From positions 1-64,000 of the forward strand of contig JASJGJ010000081.1 in NCBI GenBank assembly GCA_033791605.1: a stretch of 64,000 nucleotides of DNA, in the 5' to 3' direction. The notes under the pieces were generated by a model. It was not told where the DNA came from and did not search any database. It saw nothing but the letters and a program-made list of their open reading frames with translations. Positions 28,689 through 37,779 of this stretch are shown here, one piece after another; within the stretch, counting starts at the first letter, position 1, and each line of letters begins with the position of its first letter. This DNA comes from Porticoccus sp033791605 (GTDB lineage: Bacteria > Pseudomonadota > Gammaproteobacteria > Pseudomonadales > Porticoccaceae). Both the position numbers and the translations under genes were made by a program.

Positions 28689-29576
28689 ATGATTCCTGCT
28701 CCTTTTTTTAATCAAAGTTATCCCATGCTGAGTTATCCCGATATCGACCCCATTGCATTTTCCCTTGGGCCATTAAAAGTGCACTGGTATGGACTCATGT
28801 ATCTGCTGGGGTTTGTCGCCGCCTGGCAGTTGGCGTTGCGGCGTAGTAAGCGCCCCTGGTCGCCATTACGTAAAAACCAGATAGAGGACCTTATTGTTTA
28901 TAGTGCCTTTGGGGTGATTTTTGGTGGACGTTTTGGGTATGTAGTTTTTTATAATTTTGAAAGATGGTTTTCTGATCCACTCTGGTTGTTCCGCATCTGG
29001 GAAGGTGGTATGTCCTTTCACGGTGGCTTGTTAGGTGTTTTAGTGGCACTTTTGATCTATGGCCGCAAAATAAATCAGCCATTTTTGGCCTTGGGAGATT
29101 TTGTCGCGCCCATGGTGCCTATTGGTTTAGGTTTGGGGCGATTAGGTAATTTTATTGGTCAGGAACTGTGGGGTCGCCCCACCGATGCATGGGTAGGCAT
29201 GGTCTTTCCAAATGATCCACAACAATTGGCAAGACATCCCTCGCAGCTGTACGAATTTTTACTGGAAGGCATTGTCCTGTACGTGTTGTTGATTCTTTGT
29301 TCGAGAAAGCCTAGGCCCAGGGGGTTTATCAGTGGACTATTCCTGGCGCTCTATGGCTGCTTTCGGTTTATCGTCGAATACTTCAGAGAGCCCGATAGCC
29401 ACATTGGATTTGACCTGTTTGAATGGATGACTCGGGGCCAGCTGCTGTGTTTGCCAATGGTCGCCATTGGTGCCGTATTAATTTTATGGGGTTGTTTTGG
29501 CCCACGCCCCGAAATGACTGTGGCGAACGTCGCCAATAAAGCTACAAACAAACCCAATGCTAAAGAAGTGAAGTAA
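28689..29576 (+). CDS. lgt: Prolipoprotein diacylglyceryl transferase
   Basis: Lgt attaches diacylglycerol to the lipobox cysteine of prolipoproteins, the first step of lipoprotein maturation. The 295-residue polytopic membrane protein carries GGMSFHGGLLGV and the signature GLGLGRLGNFIGQELWGRP, plus the C-terminal RFIVEYFREPD motif. An in-frame ATG at 28725 would give an N-terminus closer to known proteins (MLSYPDIDP), but it lacks a ribosome site. The upstream ATG has AGGA only two bases away, so the start is uncertain. It lies one base before thyA. Confidence 0.95.
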   Translation: MIPAPFFNQSYPMLSYPDIDPIAFSLGPLKVHWYGLMYLLGFVAAWQLALRRSKRPWSPLRKNQIEDLIVYSAFGVIFGGRFGYVVFYNFERWFSDPLWLFRIWEGGMSFHGGLLGVLVALLIYGRKINQPFLALGDFVAPMVPIGLGLGRLGNFIGQELWGRPTDAWVGMVFPNDPQQLARHPSQLYEFLLEGIVLYVLLILCSRKPRPRGFISGLFLALYGCFRFIVEYFREPDSHIGFDLFEWMTRGQLLCLPMVAIGAVLILWGCFGPRPEMTVANVANKATNKPNAKEVK

Positions 29577-29577
29577 C

Positions 29578-30483
29578 ATGAAACAATACCTCGATTTAAT
29601 GCGGTATATTCGAGACACCGGTGTGCGTAAAGAAGATAGAACCGGTACGGGAACCCTCAGTATTTTTGGCCACCAAATGCGTTTTGACCTCAGTGAAGGT
29701 TTTCCGTTGGTGACTACAAAAAAAGTACATTTGAAGTCAATTATTCACGAGTTGTTATGGTTTATTCAGGGTGACACCAATATTCGTTACCTAGTCCAAA
29801 ATGGTGTCAATATCTGGAACGACTGGCCTTTTCAAAGCTATTTGAGAGAGACGGGGCAGGATCAGGATTTTCCTATGTATACCCCTGAGTGGCGTGAGCA
29901 AATGAAGCTGTTTGTGGGGCGGGTAAAAACCGATGAATCGTTTGCTGCGCAATACGGTGAGCTTGGACCCGTCTACGGCCACCAGTGGCGAAATTTCGAA
30001 GGTGTCGACCAGCTGAGTCAGCTGGTGACGGATATTCAGAATAATCCGGATTCGCGCCGCTTAATTGTCTCAGCATGGAACCCCAAAGACATCCCTGTCA
30101 TGGCAAAATCAGGGTTACCACCCTGCCACACCTTGTTCCAGTTTTATGTCAGTGAGGGGCGTTTATCCTGCCAGCTGTATCAACGCAGCGCAGATGTACT
30201 TTTAGGTGTGCCTTTTAATATCGCCTCCTACGCGTTGCTGACATTGATGATTGCTCAGGTGTCAGGTTTAGAACCGGGCGATTTTGTTCATACCTTTGGT
30301 GATGCTCATCTTTATTCAAATCACCTTGAGCAAGTCGAAGAGCAGCTCAGCCGTGAGCCACATGCGCTTCCCGTGATGGCGATTAATCCATCAGTAACCG
30401 ACTTGTTTAGTTTTCAATACGATGATTTTGAATTAAAAGGTTATGAGCCACATCCACCCATCTCTGCACCAGTGGCTGTTTAA
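29578..30483 (+). CDS. thyA: Thymidylate synthase
   Basis: ThyA methylates dUMP to dTMP with methylene-THF. The 301-residue protein has the catalytic cysteine at 183 in SGLPPCHTLFQF. A stretch at roughly 85-125 is about 37 residues longer than in E. coli ThyA, a feature known in other long-form enzymes. The C-terminal half is standard (QRSADVLLGVPFNIASYALL). Its stop overlaps the folA start (TAATG). It is in tandem with lgt and folA, coupling dTMP synthesis with recycling of dihydrofolate. Confidence 0.97.
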   Translation: MKQYLDLMRYIRDTGVRKEDRTGTGTLSIFGHQMRFDLSEGFPLVTTKKVHLKSIIHELLWFIQGDTNIRYLVQNGVNIWNDWPFQSYLRETGQDQDFPMYTPEWREQMKLFVGRVKTDESFAAQYGELGPVYGHQWRNFEGVDQLSQLVTDIQNNPDSRRLIVSAWNPKDIPVMAKSGLPPCHTLFQFYVSEGRLSCQLYQRSADVLLGVPFNIASYALLTLMIAQVSGLEPGDFVHTFGDAHLYSNHLEQVEEQLSREPHALPVMAINPSVTDLFSFQYDDFELKGYEPHPPISAPVAV

Positions 30484-31004
30484 TGAAGGCGAATGTAAAA
30501 CTGGCATTAATTGTGGCGATGGCTAACAACCGTACCATAGGCCGAAATAATGAGTTGCCTTGGCGTTTATCCGAAGATATGAAATATTTTAAATCCATGA
30601 CCATGGGTAAACCCATTGTCATGGGCAGAAAAACCTTTGACTCCATCGGCAAACCGTTACCCGGTCGTTTAAATATCGTGATTACCCGCAATCCAGAATG
30701 GCAGCACTCGGGCGTAGAAACGGCGTTGTCTTTGCAGCAAGCAGTAGCTATTGCAGAAGCCGCCGATGATCAAGTGCAGGAGGTTATGGTGATTGGTGGC
30801 GAAGAGATTTATCGAGTAGCCATTGAGTTGGCTGACCGTCTGTATATTACTCGAGTTCAGGCGCAGGTTGAGGGCGATGCCTTTTTTCCTGAATATGATG
30901 AAGCGGGTTGGCACGAAGTCAGTCGACAAGCCCCCAAAGCACAGGGTGATCCCCCCTATTTCTTTCAGGTGATGGAAAGAACATTGTCTGACGATGAACA
31001 TTAA
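30483..31004 (+). CDS. folA: Dihydrofolate reductase
   Basis: DHFR reduces dihydrofolate to tetrahydrofolate with NADPH and regenerates the cofactor used by ThyA. The 173-residue protein has the motifs LIVAMANNRTIG, NELPWRLSEDMKYFK with the catalytic acid at about Asp32, MGRKTFDSIGKPLPGR and VIGGEEIY. It overlaps thyA by one base, and its 3' end overlaps the reading frame of the DUF3450 gene. No change suggestive of a resistance variant is obvious. Confidence 0.97.
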   Translation: MKANVKLALIVAMANNRTIGRNNELPWRLSEDMKYFKSMTMGKPIVMGRKTFDSIGKPLPGRLNIVITRNPEWQHSGVETALSLQQAVAIAEAADDQVQEVMVIGGEEIYRVAIELADRLYITRVQAQVEGDAFFPEYDEAGWHEVSRQAPKAQGDPPYFFQVMERTLSDDEH

Positions 31005-31839
31005 AGGAAAGATAGCCGCAAAAATGAAAAATGATCGATGGAATGCCCCAACTTTTTTGACCCCTCTGTTTTCAATACTGGTCGGTGCCTTTGCTAGTGT
31101 TAGCATGAGTCTTAATACTCATGCCGCAGATGTGGATGCTGCGTTAAAGGCAAGTGCCGATAAAACCCATGCAGCGAAAATTTCTCAGCAACGCGTTGAT
31201 GGCATAGCTGATCAAACTACCGATTTATTTCAAACCTTTAAGCAGGTGAATAAACAGGTTGAAGGTCTGCGGGTTTATAACGCCCAGCTAGAAGCTCAAA
31301 TTGCTCATCAGCAACAAACCATGGCAGACCTTGAGTCGTCCATTGAAAATGCCGCCGTTATGGAGCGACAAATTGCACCGCTCACCTTCAAAATGGTCGA
31401 CAGTTTGGAACAATTTGTCAGTCTGGATCTTCCCTTTCTGTTGGATGAGCGTCGACAGCGCGTAGCGCGCTTGCGTGACAATTTAAGCCGCGCAGATATG
31501 AGCGCAGCTGAAAAATTCCGGCAAGTTCTGGAAGCTTACAAAATTGAAAGTGAATACGGTACGCGTATTGATAGTTATACCGGTATTGTTAACGTCGATG
31601 ACCAAGAGCGGGAGGTCAAAATACTCCGTATTGGCCGTATCGCTTTGTTGTATCAAACGGCGGACCAGCAAACGACCGGCATTTGGGATCAAAAGCAAAA
31701 ACAATGGCAAAAATTGGACGATCGCCATGTCCATCGCGCCGTAACAAAAGGCATACGTATGGCCAAAAAACAGGTGGCAGTTGATATGCTCACATTGCCT
31801 GTATCTGCACCGGAGAAAGCTCTGGAGACGATACAATGA
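30994..31839 (+). CDS. DUF3450 family periplasmic protein of a TonB2-type system
   Basis: This is a 281-residue exported coiled-coil protein. The N-terminal region contains a signal peptide ending near NTHAAD. A long coiled coil follows (about 50-120: VNKQVEGLRVYNAQLEAQI), then the DUF3450 domain with the FVSLDLPFLLDERRQRV motif. The first ATG overlaps folA by 11 bases; a second ATG at 31024 would give a shorter and more usual signal peptide. DUF3450 genes are regular partners of TtpC, ExbB, ExbD and TonB genes, as here. The exact role is unknown. Confidence 0.85.
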   Translation: MNIKGKIAAKMKNDRWNAPTFLTPLFSILVGAFASVSMSLNTHAADVDAALKASADKTHAAKISQQRVDGIADQTTDLFQTFKQVNKQVEGLRVYNAQLEAQIAHQQQTMADLESSIENAAVMERQIAPLTFKMVDSLEQFVSLDLPFLLDERRQRVARLRDNLSRADMSAAEKFRQVLEAYKIESEYGTRIDSYTGIVNVDDQEREVKILRIGRIALLYQTADQQTTGIWDQKQKQWQKLDDRHVHRAVTKGIRMAKKQVAVDMLTLPVSAPEKALETIQ

Positions 31840-33248
31840 AATATCTATGCCTATTATGCCAATGGTCAAACTTTTCCTCCGCAACAAAGTATTGGCTAGT
31901 TTCTCTGATCCTGGTTGCATCTGGGATTTATGCTGTCGATGTCTCTGCTACTGAGGATGCTGCAACCCTCGATGAGCTGTTGAGAATGATTAAAAGTGCA
32001 TCGGTGAATGAATCAAAAGAACACCGAGCAAGAGAGGCCGAGTTCAATAATGCCAAAACCCAGCAGTCTCAAAAATTAAAGGACATTCGGGCAATTAAAG
32101 CGGCTGAAGAGCGGCATTCTGAGCAGCTTGAAAAAGTCTACGCCGGTAATGAATTAAAGCTGGCAGCGCTTCAGGAGCAGCTCGAAAAACGCCTGGGTAC
32201 ATTGGGTGAGATGTTTGGACATTTGACGGCGGCGGCAGGTGATACAAGAGAAACCCTAAACCAGTCTATTGTGAGCGCCCAATACCCAGGACGTACAGAA
32301 TTTCTTGATGAGCTGATTACCAAAATGAACAGCAATACCAAATTGCCTTCAATGGAAGAAATCGAAGGCCTTTGGTATGAAATTAATCGTGAAATGATCG
32401 AAGGTGGAAAGGTGATTCAGTTTCCATCGACAGTCACCAAGGTGGATGGCACTCAAGTCCAGCAGGATGTGGTGCGAATCGGCGTCTTTAATTTATTATC
32501 CGACGGAGCCTATCTGGCGTTTAACCCATCAACGGGCATTATTGCCGAACTGCCCCGCCAGCCTGAGCGGCAATACTTGCGAGCTGCGGTGGAACTTCAG
32601 CAGGCCAGTGAAGGCTTTTCCTCAGTAGGTATAGACCCTACCGGCCCCAGTGGCGGCTCACTGTTGTCAGCACTGATCAACAGTCCAAGTCTAATGGAGC
32701 GTTGGCACCAAGGCGGTTTGATCGGTTACTTCATTACGTTGGTGGGTGCCGGTGCGTTACTGTTAGCTTTATGGCGTTTTGTTGTGCTGATGGGTGTTTC
32801 TCGCCGGGTAAATCATCAGCTGACTGTTGGCGTTGCTAATACCAATAACCCGCTAGGTCGGGTGCTCAGTGTGGGCGAAGAGAATTCAGCGATGGATGCT
32901 GAGTCATTGGAGTTAAAGCTTCACGAGCAAGTATTAAAAGAACGGCCTGCCATCGAGCTGGGTTTAAGCCTGTTAAAAATTATTGCCATGGTGGCGCCTT
33001 TGCTGGGTTTGTTGGGAACGGTGACGGGGATGATTGTGACTTTTCAGGCGATCACCGTTTATGGTGCGGGAGACCCTAAAGCCATGGCCGGTGGTATTTC
33101 TGCTGCATTGGTCACCACTGTATTGGGGTTATGTGTAGCCATTCCTGTGGTGTTGTTGCATACGATGGTGAACGGCAAAGCCCAGCGCGTGTTGCATATT
33201 TTAGAGGAGCAGAGCGCGGGCATTATCGCTGAAAAAGTAGCTGGGTAG
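31836..33248 (+). CDS. TtpC-like MotA/TolQ/ExbB proton channel protein
   Basis: This is a large ExbB-type inner-membrane protein, 470 residues, of the kind called TtpC in Vibrio TonB2 systems. An N-terminal membrane or signal segment (about 20-38) is followed by a long periplasmic coiled coil (about 45-130). The C-terminal ExbB domain has membrane segments near 290-315, 375-400 and 415-440 and the motif VAPLLGLLGTVTGMIVTFQ. The start overlaps the DUF3450 stop (ATGA). It probably couples proton motive force to the TonB protein with the next two gene products. Confidence 0.88.
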   Translation: MKYLCLLCQWSNFSSATKYWLVSLILVASGIYAVDVSATEDAATLDELLRMIKSASVNESKEHRAREAEFNNAKTQQSQKLKDIRAIKAAEERHSEQLEKVYAGNELKLAALQEQLEKRLGTLGEMFGHLTAAAGDTRETLNQSIVSAQYPGRTEFLDELITKMNSNTKLPSMEEIEGLWYEINREMIEGGKVIQFPSTVTKVDGTQVQQDVVRIGVFNLLSDGAYLAFNPSTGIIAELPRQPERQYLRAAVELQQASEGFSSVGIDPTGPSGGSLLSALINSPSLMERWHQGGLIGYFITLVGAGALLLALWRFVVLMGVSRRVNHQLTVGVANTNNPLGRVLSVGEENSAMDAESLELKLHEQVLKERPAIELGLSLLKIIAMVAPLLGLLGTVTGMIVTFQAITVYGAGDPKAMAGGISAALVTTVLGLCVAIPVVLLHTMVNGKAQRVLHILEEQSAGIIAEKVAG

Positions 33249-33269
33249 AGCTGGGGTTAAGGTTTAACG

Positions 33270-33794
33270 ATGTATTCGTTGATTGAGGCATTCGAAGGTA
33301 TTCAAAAATTTCTCGATATGGGCGGACCTGTATTGCTCATCATCGCCGCCCTGTTATTGGTGATGTGGACATTATTATTTGAGCGCCTTTGGTTTTTTAA
33401 AACAACATTAAAAACGGAGCTTGAGGAAGCAGTGTCCTGTTGGGAGGCAAGGCCAGAGCATAAATCAGTTCATGCCCACCAGATAAGGGAAGCCATTATT
33501 TCCCGTGTGACTCTGAATATTAATGAAGGCCTTTCGATGATAAAAGCCTTGGTTGCGCTGGCGCCGCTGCTGGGTTTGCTGGGAACAGTGACGGGCATGA
33601 TCGGGGTATTCGATGTGCTAGCTATCACTGGGGGTGGTGATGCGAAGTCCATGGCCGCCGGTGTTTCACAGGCGACGATTCCAACTATGGCAGGTATGGT
33701 TGCAGCTCTTTCCGGTGTGTTTGGTAGTACGTATGTCAATCGTATTGCCCGTCGTGAAAAACAATTACTGGCCGACCGCCTTATTCTTAACTAA
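33270..33794 (+). CDS. exbB: ExbB-type proton channel protein
   Basis: This is a 174-residue three-helix inner-membrane protein, the usual small ExbB of TonB2-type systems. A membrane segment at about 17-38 is followed by a cytoplasmic loop. The conserved VALAPLLGLLGTVTGMIGVFD and GVSQATIPTMAGMVAALSGV segments follow, where the proton path with ExbD forms. It lies 21 bases after the TtpC-like gene. Confidence 0.9.
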   Translation: MYSLIEAFEGIQKFLDMGGPVLLIIAALLLVMWTLLFERLWFFKTTLKTELEEAVSCWEARPEHKSVHAHQIREAIISRVTLNINEGLSMIKALVALAPLLGLLGTVTGMIGVFDVLAITGGGDAKSMAAGVSQATIPTMAGMVAALSGVFGSTYVNRIARREKQLLADRLILN

Positions 33795-33838
33795 TGGGTG
33801 CCTAACCATTAGGCTCATGCTAACTAACTGGACCGATT

Positions 33839-34249
33839 GTGCGTCGAATACGTAAACCACTGACAACTTCTCAGGAGCAGTCTCAGGCCATTGATCTGAC
33901 GCCCATGCTCGATGTGGTTTTCATTATGCTGATTTTTTTTATAGTGACCGCCACCTTTATTAAAGAGCCGGGGGTAGAGGTTAATCGTACCTTGGCCATG
34001 ACAGCAGAGCAGCTGAGCGTTAGTGTGTTGGTGGCGATCAATGGCAATAACGAAATATGGATCGACAAGAAAAAAGTGGATCCTCGATCCGTCAGGTTAC
34101 ATATCCTCCGATTGCATAATGAAAATCCTCAGGGAGGGTTAGTGATTCAAGCGGACCGTAATGCCGATATTGAAATGTTGGCCTTGGTGGCCGATGCGGC
34201 TAAGTCCGTCGGCATTGTGAATGTTTCCGTGGCGGCAGAAATACAGTGA
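33839..34249 (+). CDS. exbD: ExbD/TolR-type transport protein
   Basis: ExbD is the proton-carrying partner of ExbB. The 136-residue protein starts at a GTG. It has one membrane segment (about 19-40) containing the essential aspartate at 25 in PMLDVVFIMLIFF, the same position as in E. coli ExbD. A small periplasmic domain with the family QADRNADIEMLALVADAAK segment follows. It sits between exbB and tonB. Confidence 0.93.
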   Translation: MRRIRKPLTTSQEQSQAIDLTPMLDVVFIMLIFFIVTATFIKEPGVEVNRTLAMTAEQLSVSVLVAINGNNEIWIDKKKVDPRSVRLHILRLHNENPQGGLVIQADRNADIEMLALVADAAKSVGIVNVSVAAEIQ

Positions 34250-34289
34250 TGCTGAATAAACGCTACTCAAATGATTCAGAGTCAAAAAC

Positions 34290-34904
34290 ATGAGTACGCT
34301 AAGGTTTGCTCGACTTGGTTTGTCCGCAATATTGGGTGTTGTAGCAACTTTTGGTTTGTTGATGGTGATGTATGGCCTTATTGCATCGGGTAGCACGATA
34401 TCGCATCAAAATAAAATGCAAAAAATAGCCGATATTTGGCAGACGAATCGTGATATTACCGAGCAGCTGAAATCCCTAAAACCCGAAAAACCAGAAGCGC
34501 CTTTAGAGCCTCCGCCAGCGCTTCCCGATGTGGAGATGAAGTTTGATATTCCCGCTGGGGCAGTACGCATGGCAGCGCCCAAGATGGAAGGGCTAACTGT
34601 AGGCTTGGGTGGAGGCTTTTCCCGTGACTCCGACTTTATTCCTGTGTATGTACCACAGCCTGATTACCCTCCCATGGCTTTAAGGAGAGGTATTAGTGGT
34701 TATGCTGTCGTAGAGGTTGTGATAACCGAAACGGGTGGTGTACGTGATCCAAAGCTTATTGAAGAATACCCGGGGAACAAAGGCTTTGGTAAATATGCCT
34801 TACGCGCGGCAAAAAAATTGAAATATAAGCCTCGAGTGGTGAATGGGGTGGCGGAAGAAGTCACCGGTGTTCTGTATAAATTCAGTTTTCAAATTGCAAA
34901 ATAG
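34290..34904 (+). CDS. tonB: TonB family energy transducer
   Basis: TonB transmits inner-membrane energy to outer-membrane receptors. The 204-residue protein has an N-terminal membrane anchor at about 8-30 and a short Pro/Glu linker (KPEKPEAPLEPPPALP). The C-terminal TonB domain has YPPMALRRGISGYAVVEVVI and ALRAAKKLKYKPRVVNG. The linker is much shorter than in classical TonB1, as in TonB2 proteins, which need the large TtpC partner encoded two genes upstream. No receptor gene is adjacent, so the substrate is unknown. Confidence 0.92.
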   Translation: MSTLRFARLGLSAILGVVATFGLLMVMYGLIASGSTISHQNKMQKIADIWQTNRDITEQLKSLKPEKPEAPLEPPPALPDVEMKFDIPAGAVRMAAPKMEGLTVGLGGGFSRDSDFIPVYVPQPDYPPMALRRGISGYAVVEVVITETGGVRDPKLIEEYPGNKGFGKYALRAAKKLKYKPRVVNGVAEEVTGVLYKFSFQIAK

Positions 34905-34961
34905 TTTCCCCTTAAAAAATCAGGTTTTTCACTTACATTAAGTTTTAACATAGTCAGGCTT

Positions 34962-36455
34962 ATGAAAAAAAAATTGGCAGTAAACCTAAAGCAAAAAAAT
35001 TGGAAAAATAGCCGGCAATGTGGCCATAAAAATAGTGGATTATTGTCGTTCGCCGTTAAACTTTTTTTGTTCGGCCTCCTAACTATAATCACCCCTATTT
35101 TGCTGATGTTTTTTGGTGCCGATGAACTTGTTGGTTTTAATCATAGCTTTGGTGTAGCCAGCGCGGCGGAAAAAAATGACGAGGAAAATACGGAGCAACG
35201 AAAATACGAAGATGTAAAAACCCGCAAGCGACAGTCAGTAAGTCAAAGTTGTGCCAAAAAACTAGAATCTGTACAGGAAATACTAAACGGTGGTAAAGCA
35301 GGCAGTGAAAAAGAGCCGGATGCGAAACAACTCAACAGCCTCATCCGCCAATTAAGGGACTCTATGTCCAGTGAATGCGATTCAAGTTATGAAAAATCAC
35401 AGGTCTATAATTTATTGGGTTTTGTTTATTACTCACTGAATAATTCCGCAAAGGCTGTGGCCAGTTACAAGTCCATGGTCGCTGAGCCGGATGTTGATAT
35501 TCGTCAAAAAATAGATGCTTATTACACCTTGGCGCAGCTCTATATGATGTTGGAAGATTATCCTAATGCGGCACTACAGCTCGAAGCTTGGATGGCAAAT
35601 TCTGATGTGGTGAGCGCCGATGGAAAAGTGTTGTTAGCTCAAGTGTATTATCAACTCAACCGTAAAGGTGAAGCGCTAGTCCTGCTCAACAAAGCCATCG
35701 ATACAGTGAAGCTTGAAGGTGGTACACCAAAAGAAAATTGGTGGCTGCTACAAAAAGTGCTTTATTTCGATAAAGGCGATAATAAAAAGGTTATTGCCAT
35801 CCTAAAGCAATTAATTGCCCATTATCCCAAACATTTATATTGGCACCAGCTTGGTGGCATGTATGGGGAGATAGAAGAAAGCAGCCACCGTCTGGCCTCG
35901 TTGGATATTCTTTATCTGGATAAAGCACTAACTAAAAGTCGGGATTTAGTTTCACTGGCGTACCTGTATTTGGGTGCGGATGTTCCTTTTCGTGCTGCCC
36001 AAATTCTTGAGCTAGGCATAGAGCAAAAAATTATTGAATCATCCGCCAAAAATTTAGAGCTTTTAGGTGGCGCATGGCAACAAGCTAGAGAAACCCAAAA
36101 AGCGTTAGAGCCTTTAAAGCAGGCAGCAGAAAAATCAGACACGGGTGAAACGTGGTCACGTTTGGCTATGGTCTATTTAGATCTGGATGAAAATACCCAA
36201 GCAGTAAACGCCGCACGTAATGCTTTAAAAAAAGGCCAACTTAAATATCCCGCCTATACCCAAATGACATTGGGCAATGCATTGGTAAATTTAAATTGCT
36301 ACCGAGATGCAGCTGAAGTATTTGGTCAAGCAGCAGAGGATAAGAGAAGCCAAAAAACAGCGAAGCAATGGCAAAGCTATGTGTTGGGTGAAGCGAAGAG
36401 AAGGGATGGCTTGATTGAGGGTGGAGCTGAGATTTCTAGGTGTCAGTTGCCTTAG
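34962..36455 (+). CDS. TPR repeat protein of the TonB2-type cluster
   Basis: This is a 497-residue protein with a basic N-terminus and one hydrophobic signal or anchor segment (about 27-48). A series of tetratricopeptide-like helical repeats (about 130-470) follows and should face the periplasm. Such TPR proteins regularly close DUF3450-TtpC-ExbB-ExbD-TonB operons and may act as assembly scaffolds. Its upstream gap is 57 bases. The N-terminal part (about 65-120) is charged and low complexity. Confidence 0.82.
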   Translation: MKKKLAVNLKQKNWKNSRQCGHKNSGLLSFAVKLFLFGLLTIITPILLMFFGADELVGFNHSFGVASAAEKNDEENTEQRKYEDVKTRKRQSVSQSCAKKLESVQEILNGGKAGSEKEPDAKQLNSLIRQLRDSMSSECDSSYEKSQVYNLLGFVYYSLNNSAKAVASYKSMVAEPDVDIRQKIDAYYTLAQLYMMLEDYPNAALQLEAWMANSDVVSADGKVLLAQVYYQLNRKGEALVLLNKAIDTVKLEGGTPKENWWLLQKVLYFDKGDNKKVIAILKQLIAHYPKHLYWHQLGGMYGEIEESSHRLASLDILYLDKALTKSRDLVSLAYLYLGADVPFRAAQILELGIEQKIIESSAKNLELLGGAWQQARETQKALEPLKQAAEKSDTGETWSRLAMVYLDLDENTQAVNAARNALKKGQLKYPAYTQMTLGNALVNLNCYRDAAEVFGQAAEDKRSQKTAKQWQSYVLGEAKRRDGLIEGGAEISRCQLP

Positions 36456-36616
36456 TTGTTACTGATGCTTGAGCTGTGATTATGGATAAAGGAAGTTACT
36501 CTTTTTTAAGACCCAGTGTTATCGAGTGAATTGTGAAGTATACAAAGTTTTGTGTTTATATGCTGGTAATGATGGGTTTGTATGGGAAGTGGTTTGTTAG
36601 TCAGTAGGAGTTAGCT
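36456..36616. other. Intergenic region downstream of the TPR gene
   Basis: This AT-rich stretch holds no convincing gene, promoter or terminator. It may be sequence that once flanked the decayed ilvD copy immediately to its right. Confidence 0.5.
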
Positions 36617-36731
36617 TTATTGCAGTTGATCCAAATCCTGCGTTGTTCACAAATATTGTATAAGCTTCTAATTCTGATGAAATTTGAAGGGGGCGTTTTT
36701 TCGTAGGCTTTCAGCCTTTTTTATTCTAGTG
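36617..36731 (-). pseudogene. ilvD: Decayed relic of the ilvD 3' end
   Basis: This minus-strand stretch aligns with the last codons of the intact ilvD gene 1.9 kb away. About 44 of 63 bases match over the best block. The relic also ends in DLDQLQ-stop where ilvD ends in DLDQVK-stop. Residues KG, P, KRP, S, AY and F line up in frame. A Trp codon has become TGA, and about 17 bases are missing before the final six codons, so it is not functional. Homology fades beyond about 36731. It is probably the remnant of a duplicated or displaced ilvD copy. Confidence 0.75.
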
Positions 36732-36837
36732 CCATGACCCTGATTAAAGGGCTATGCTACCCTTAATTGTCTATAGTAAACGCAAAGACGTAACTATTTT
36801 TCTTATATAAATAACCTAGTAGTGATCTGGACGCTTT
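36732..36837. promoter_or_regulatory. Leader region of cbpA with a small hairpin
   Basis: The imperfect inverted repeat at 36744-36767 (TTAAAGGG and CCCTTAA arms, 8-base loop, one bulge) lies upstream of cbpA. The sequence after it is AT-rich and should contain the cbpA promoter, but I see no convincing -35/-10 pair. Confidence 0.35.
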
Positions 36838-37779
36838 ATGGAATTCAAAGACTATTACAAAATTTTAGGTGTTGATTCTGATGCGGATAATAAGGCCATA
36901 AAAACTGCCTACCGAAAATTGGCTAGGAAGTATCACCCAGATGTTAGTGAGCATCAGGATGCAGAGGCTCAGTTTAAGGAAGTAGCCGAAGCCTATGAGG
37001 TGCTAAAAAACAGTGAAAAGCGGGCAGAGTATGACGAAATACGTCATGCCAGCCAGCAACAGGGGTTTCGTCCTCCGCCTGGTTCGACCGGTGGGCATGG
37101 GGACAATCAATACCAAGGGGATTTTGCGGATTTCTTTTCGTCTATTTTTGGCGATGAGGGTGGCGCTCGGTCCAGCGGTTCCACTGGTCGTCGACCTTTT
37201 GGCCAGCGTGGCCAGGATATTGAAACAGAATTGCCTATATTCCTTGAGGATACGTTGTCCGACGCGTCCAAAGAAATTTCTTACCATCTACCCCGCATTG
37301 ATAGTGATGGGCGCGTCACCGAGGTAAAGAAAACACTCAAGGTAAAAATACCGGCAGGTGTCGCGGATGGTGAGCGTATACGATTGAAAGGGCAGGGGGG
37401 ATTAGGTATTGGAGAGAGTCCAAGTGGTGATTTGTACATACGGGTTCGATTAGTACCTCATCCACTGTTTGATGTGGAAGGGCATAATTTAATTATTACT
37501 CTCCCCATTGCGCCTTGGGAGGCTGCTCTCGGTACCAAAGTGACCCTCCCAACGCTGTCGGGCAAGATCCAACTAACCATTCCTGCCAATAGCCAGAGTG
37601 GGCAACGCATGCGAATAAAAGGCAAGGGCTTGCCGAGCAAGCAGGTGCGGGGCGATCTTTATGCGGTGCTAAAAGTGGTCATGCCGCCTTCAAGCAACGA
37701 GAAGATCAAGGATCAGTGGCAGAAGTTGGCGGAGCTTGCTCCTTTTGATCCCAGAGCAGAGTGGAGTGAAGTCGCATGA
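36838..37779 (+). CDS. cbpA: Curved DNA-binding DnaJ-like co-chaperone
   Basis: CbpA stimulates DnaK and also binds curved DNA. The 313-residue protein has an N-terminal J domain with the HPD motif at 33-35. A Gly/Phe-rich linker with GGHGDN and FADFFSSIFG follows, then two C-terminal beta-sandwich substrate domains. It lacks the zinc-finger region of true DnaJ. The stop overlaps the start of cbpM, its specific modulator, which makes the CbpA call firm. Confidence 0.95.
   Translation: MEFKDYYKILGVDSDADNKAIKTAYRKLARKYHPDVSEHQDAEAQFKEVAEAYEVLKNSEKRAEYDEIRHASQQQGFRPPPGSTGGHGDNQYQGDFADFFSSIFGDEGGARSSGSTGRRPFGQRGQDIETELPIFLEDTLSDASKEISYHLPRIDSDGRVTEVKKTLKVKIPAGVADGERIRLKGQGGLGIGESPSGDLYIRVRLVPHPLFDVEGHNLIITLPIAPWEAALGTKVTLPTLSGKIQLTIPANSQSGQRMRIKGKGLPSKQVRGDLYAVLKVVMPPSSNEKIKDQWQKLAELAPFDPRAEWSEVA

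Noticed and set aside
29578..30483. The extra ~37 residues in ThyA as a novel insertion
   Set aside because: Long-form thymidylate synthases with an extension at this place are known, so it is not unusual.
36690..36727. AGGCT-TTC-AGCCT hairpin with T-run as a terminator for the TPR gene
   Set aside because: The stem is only five pairs, and the sequence is better explained as part of the decayed ilvD 3' end.
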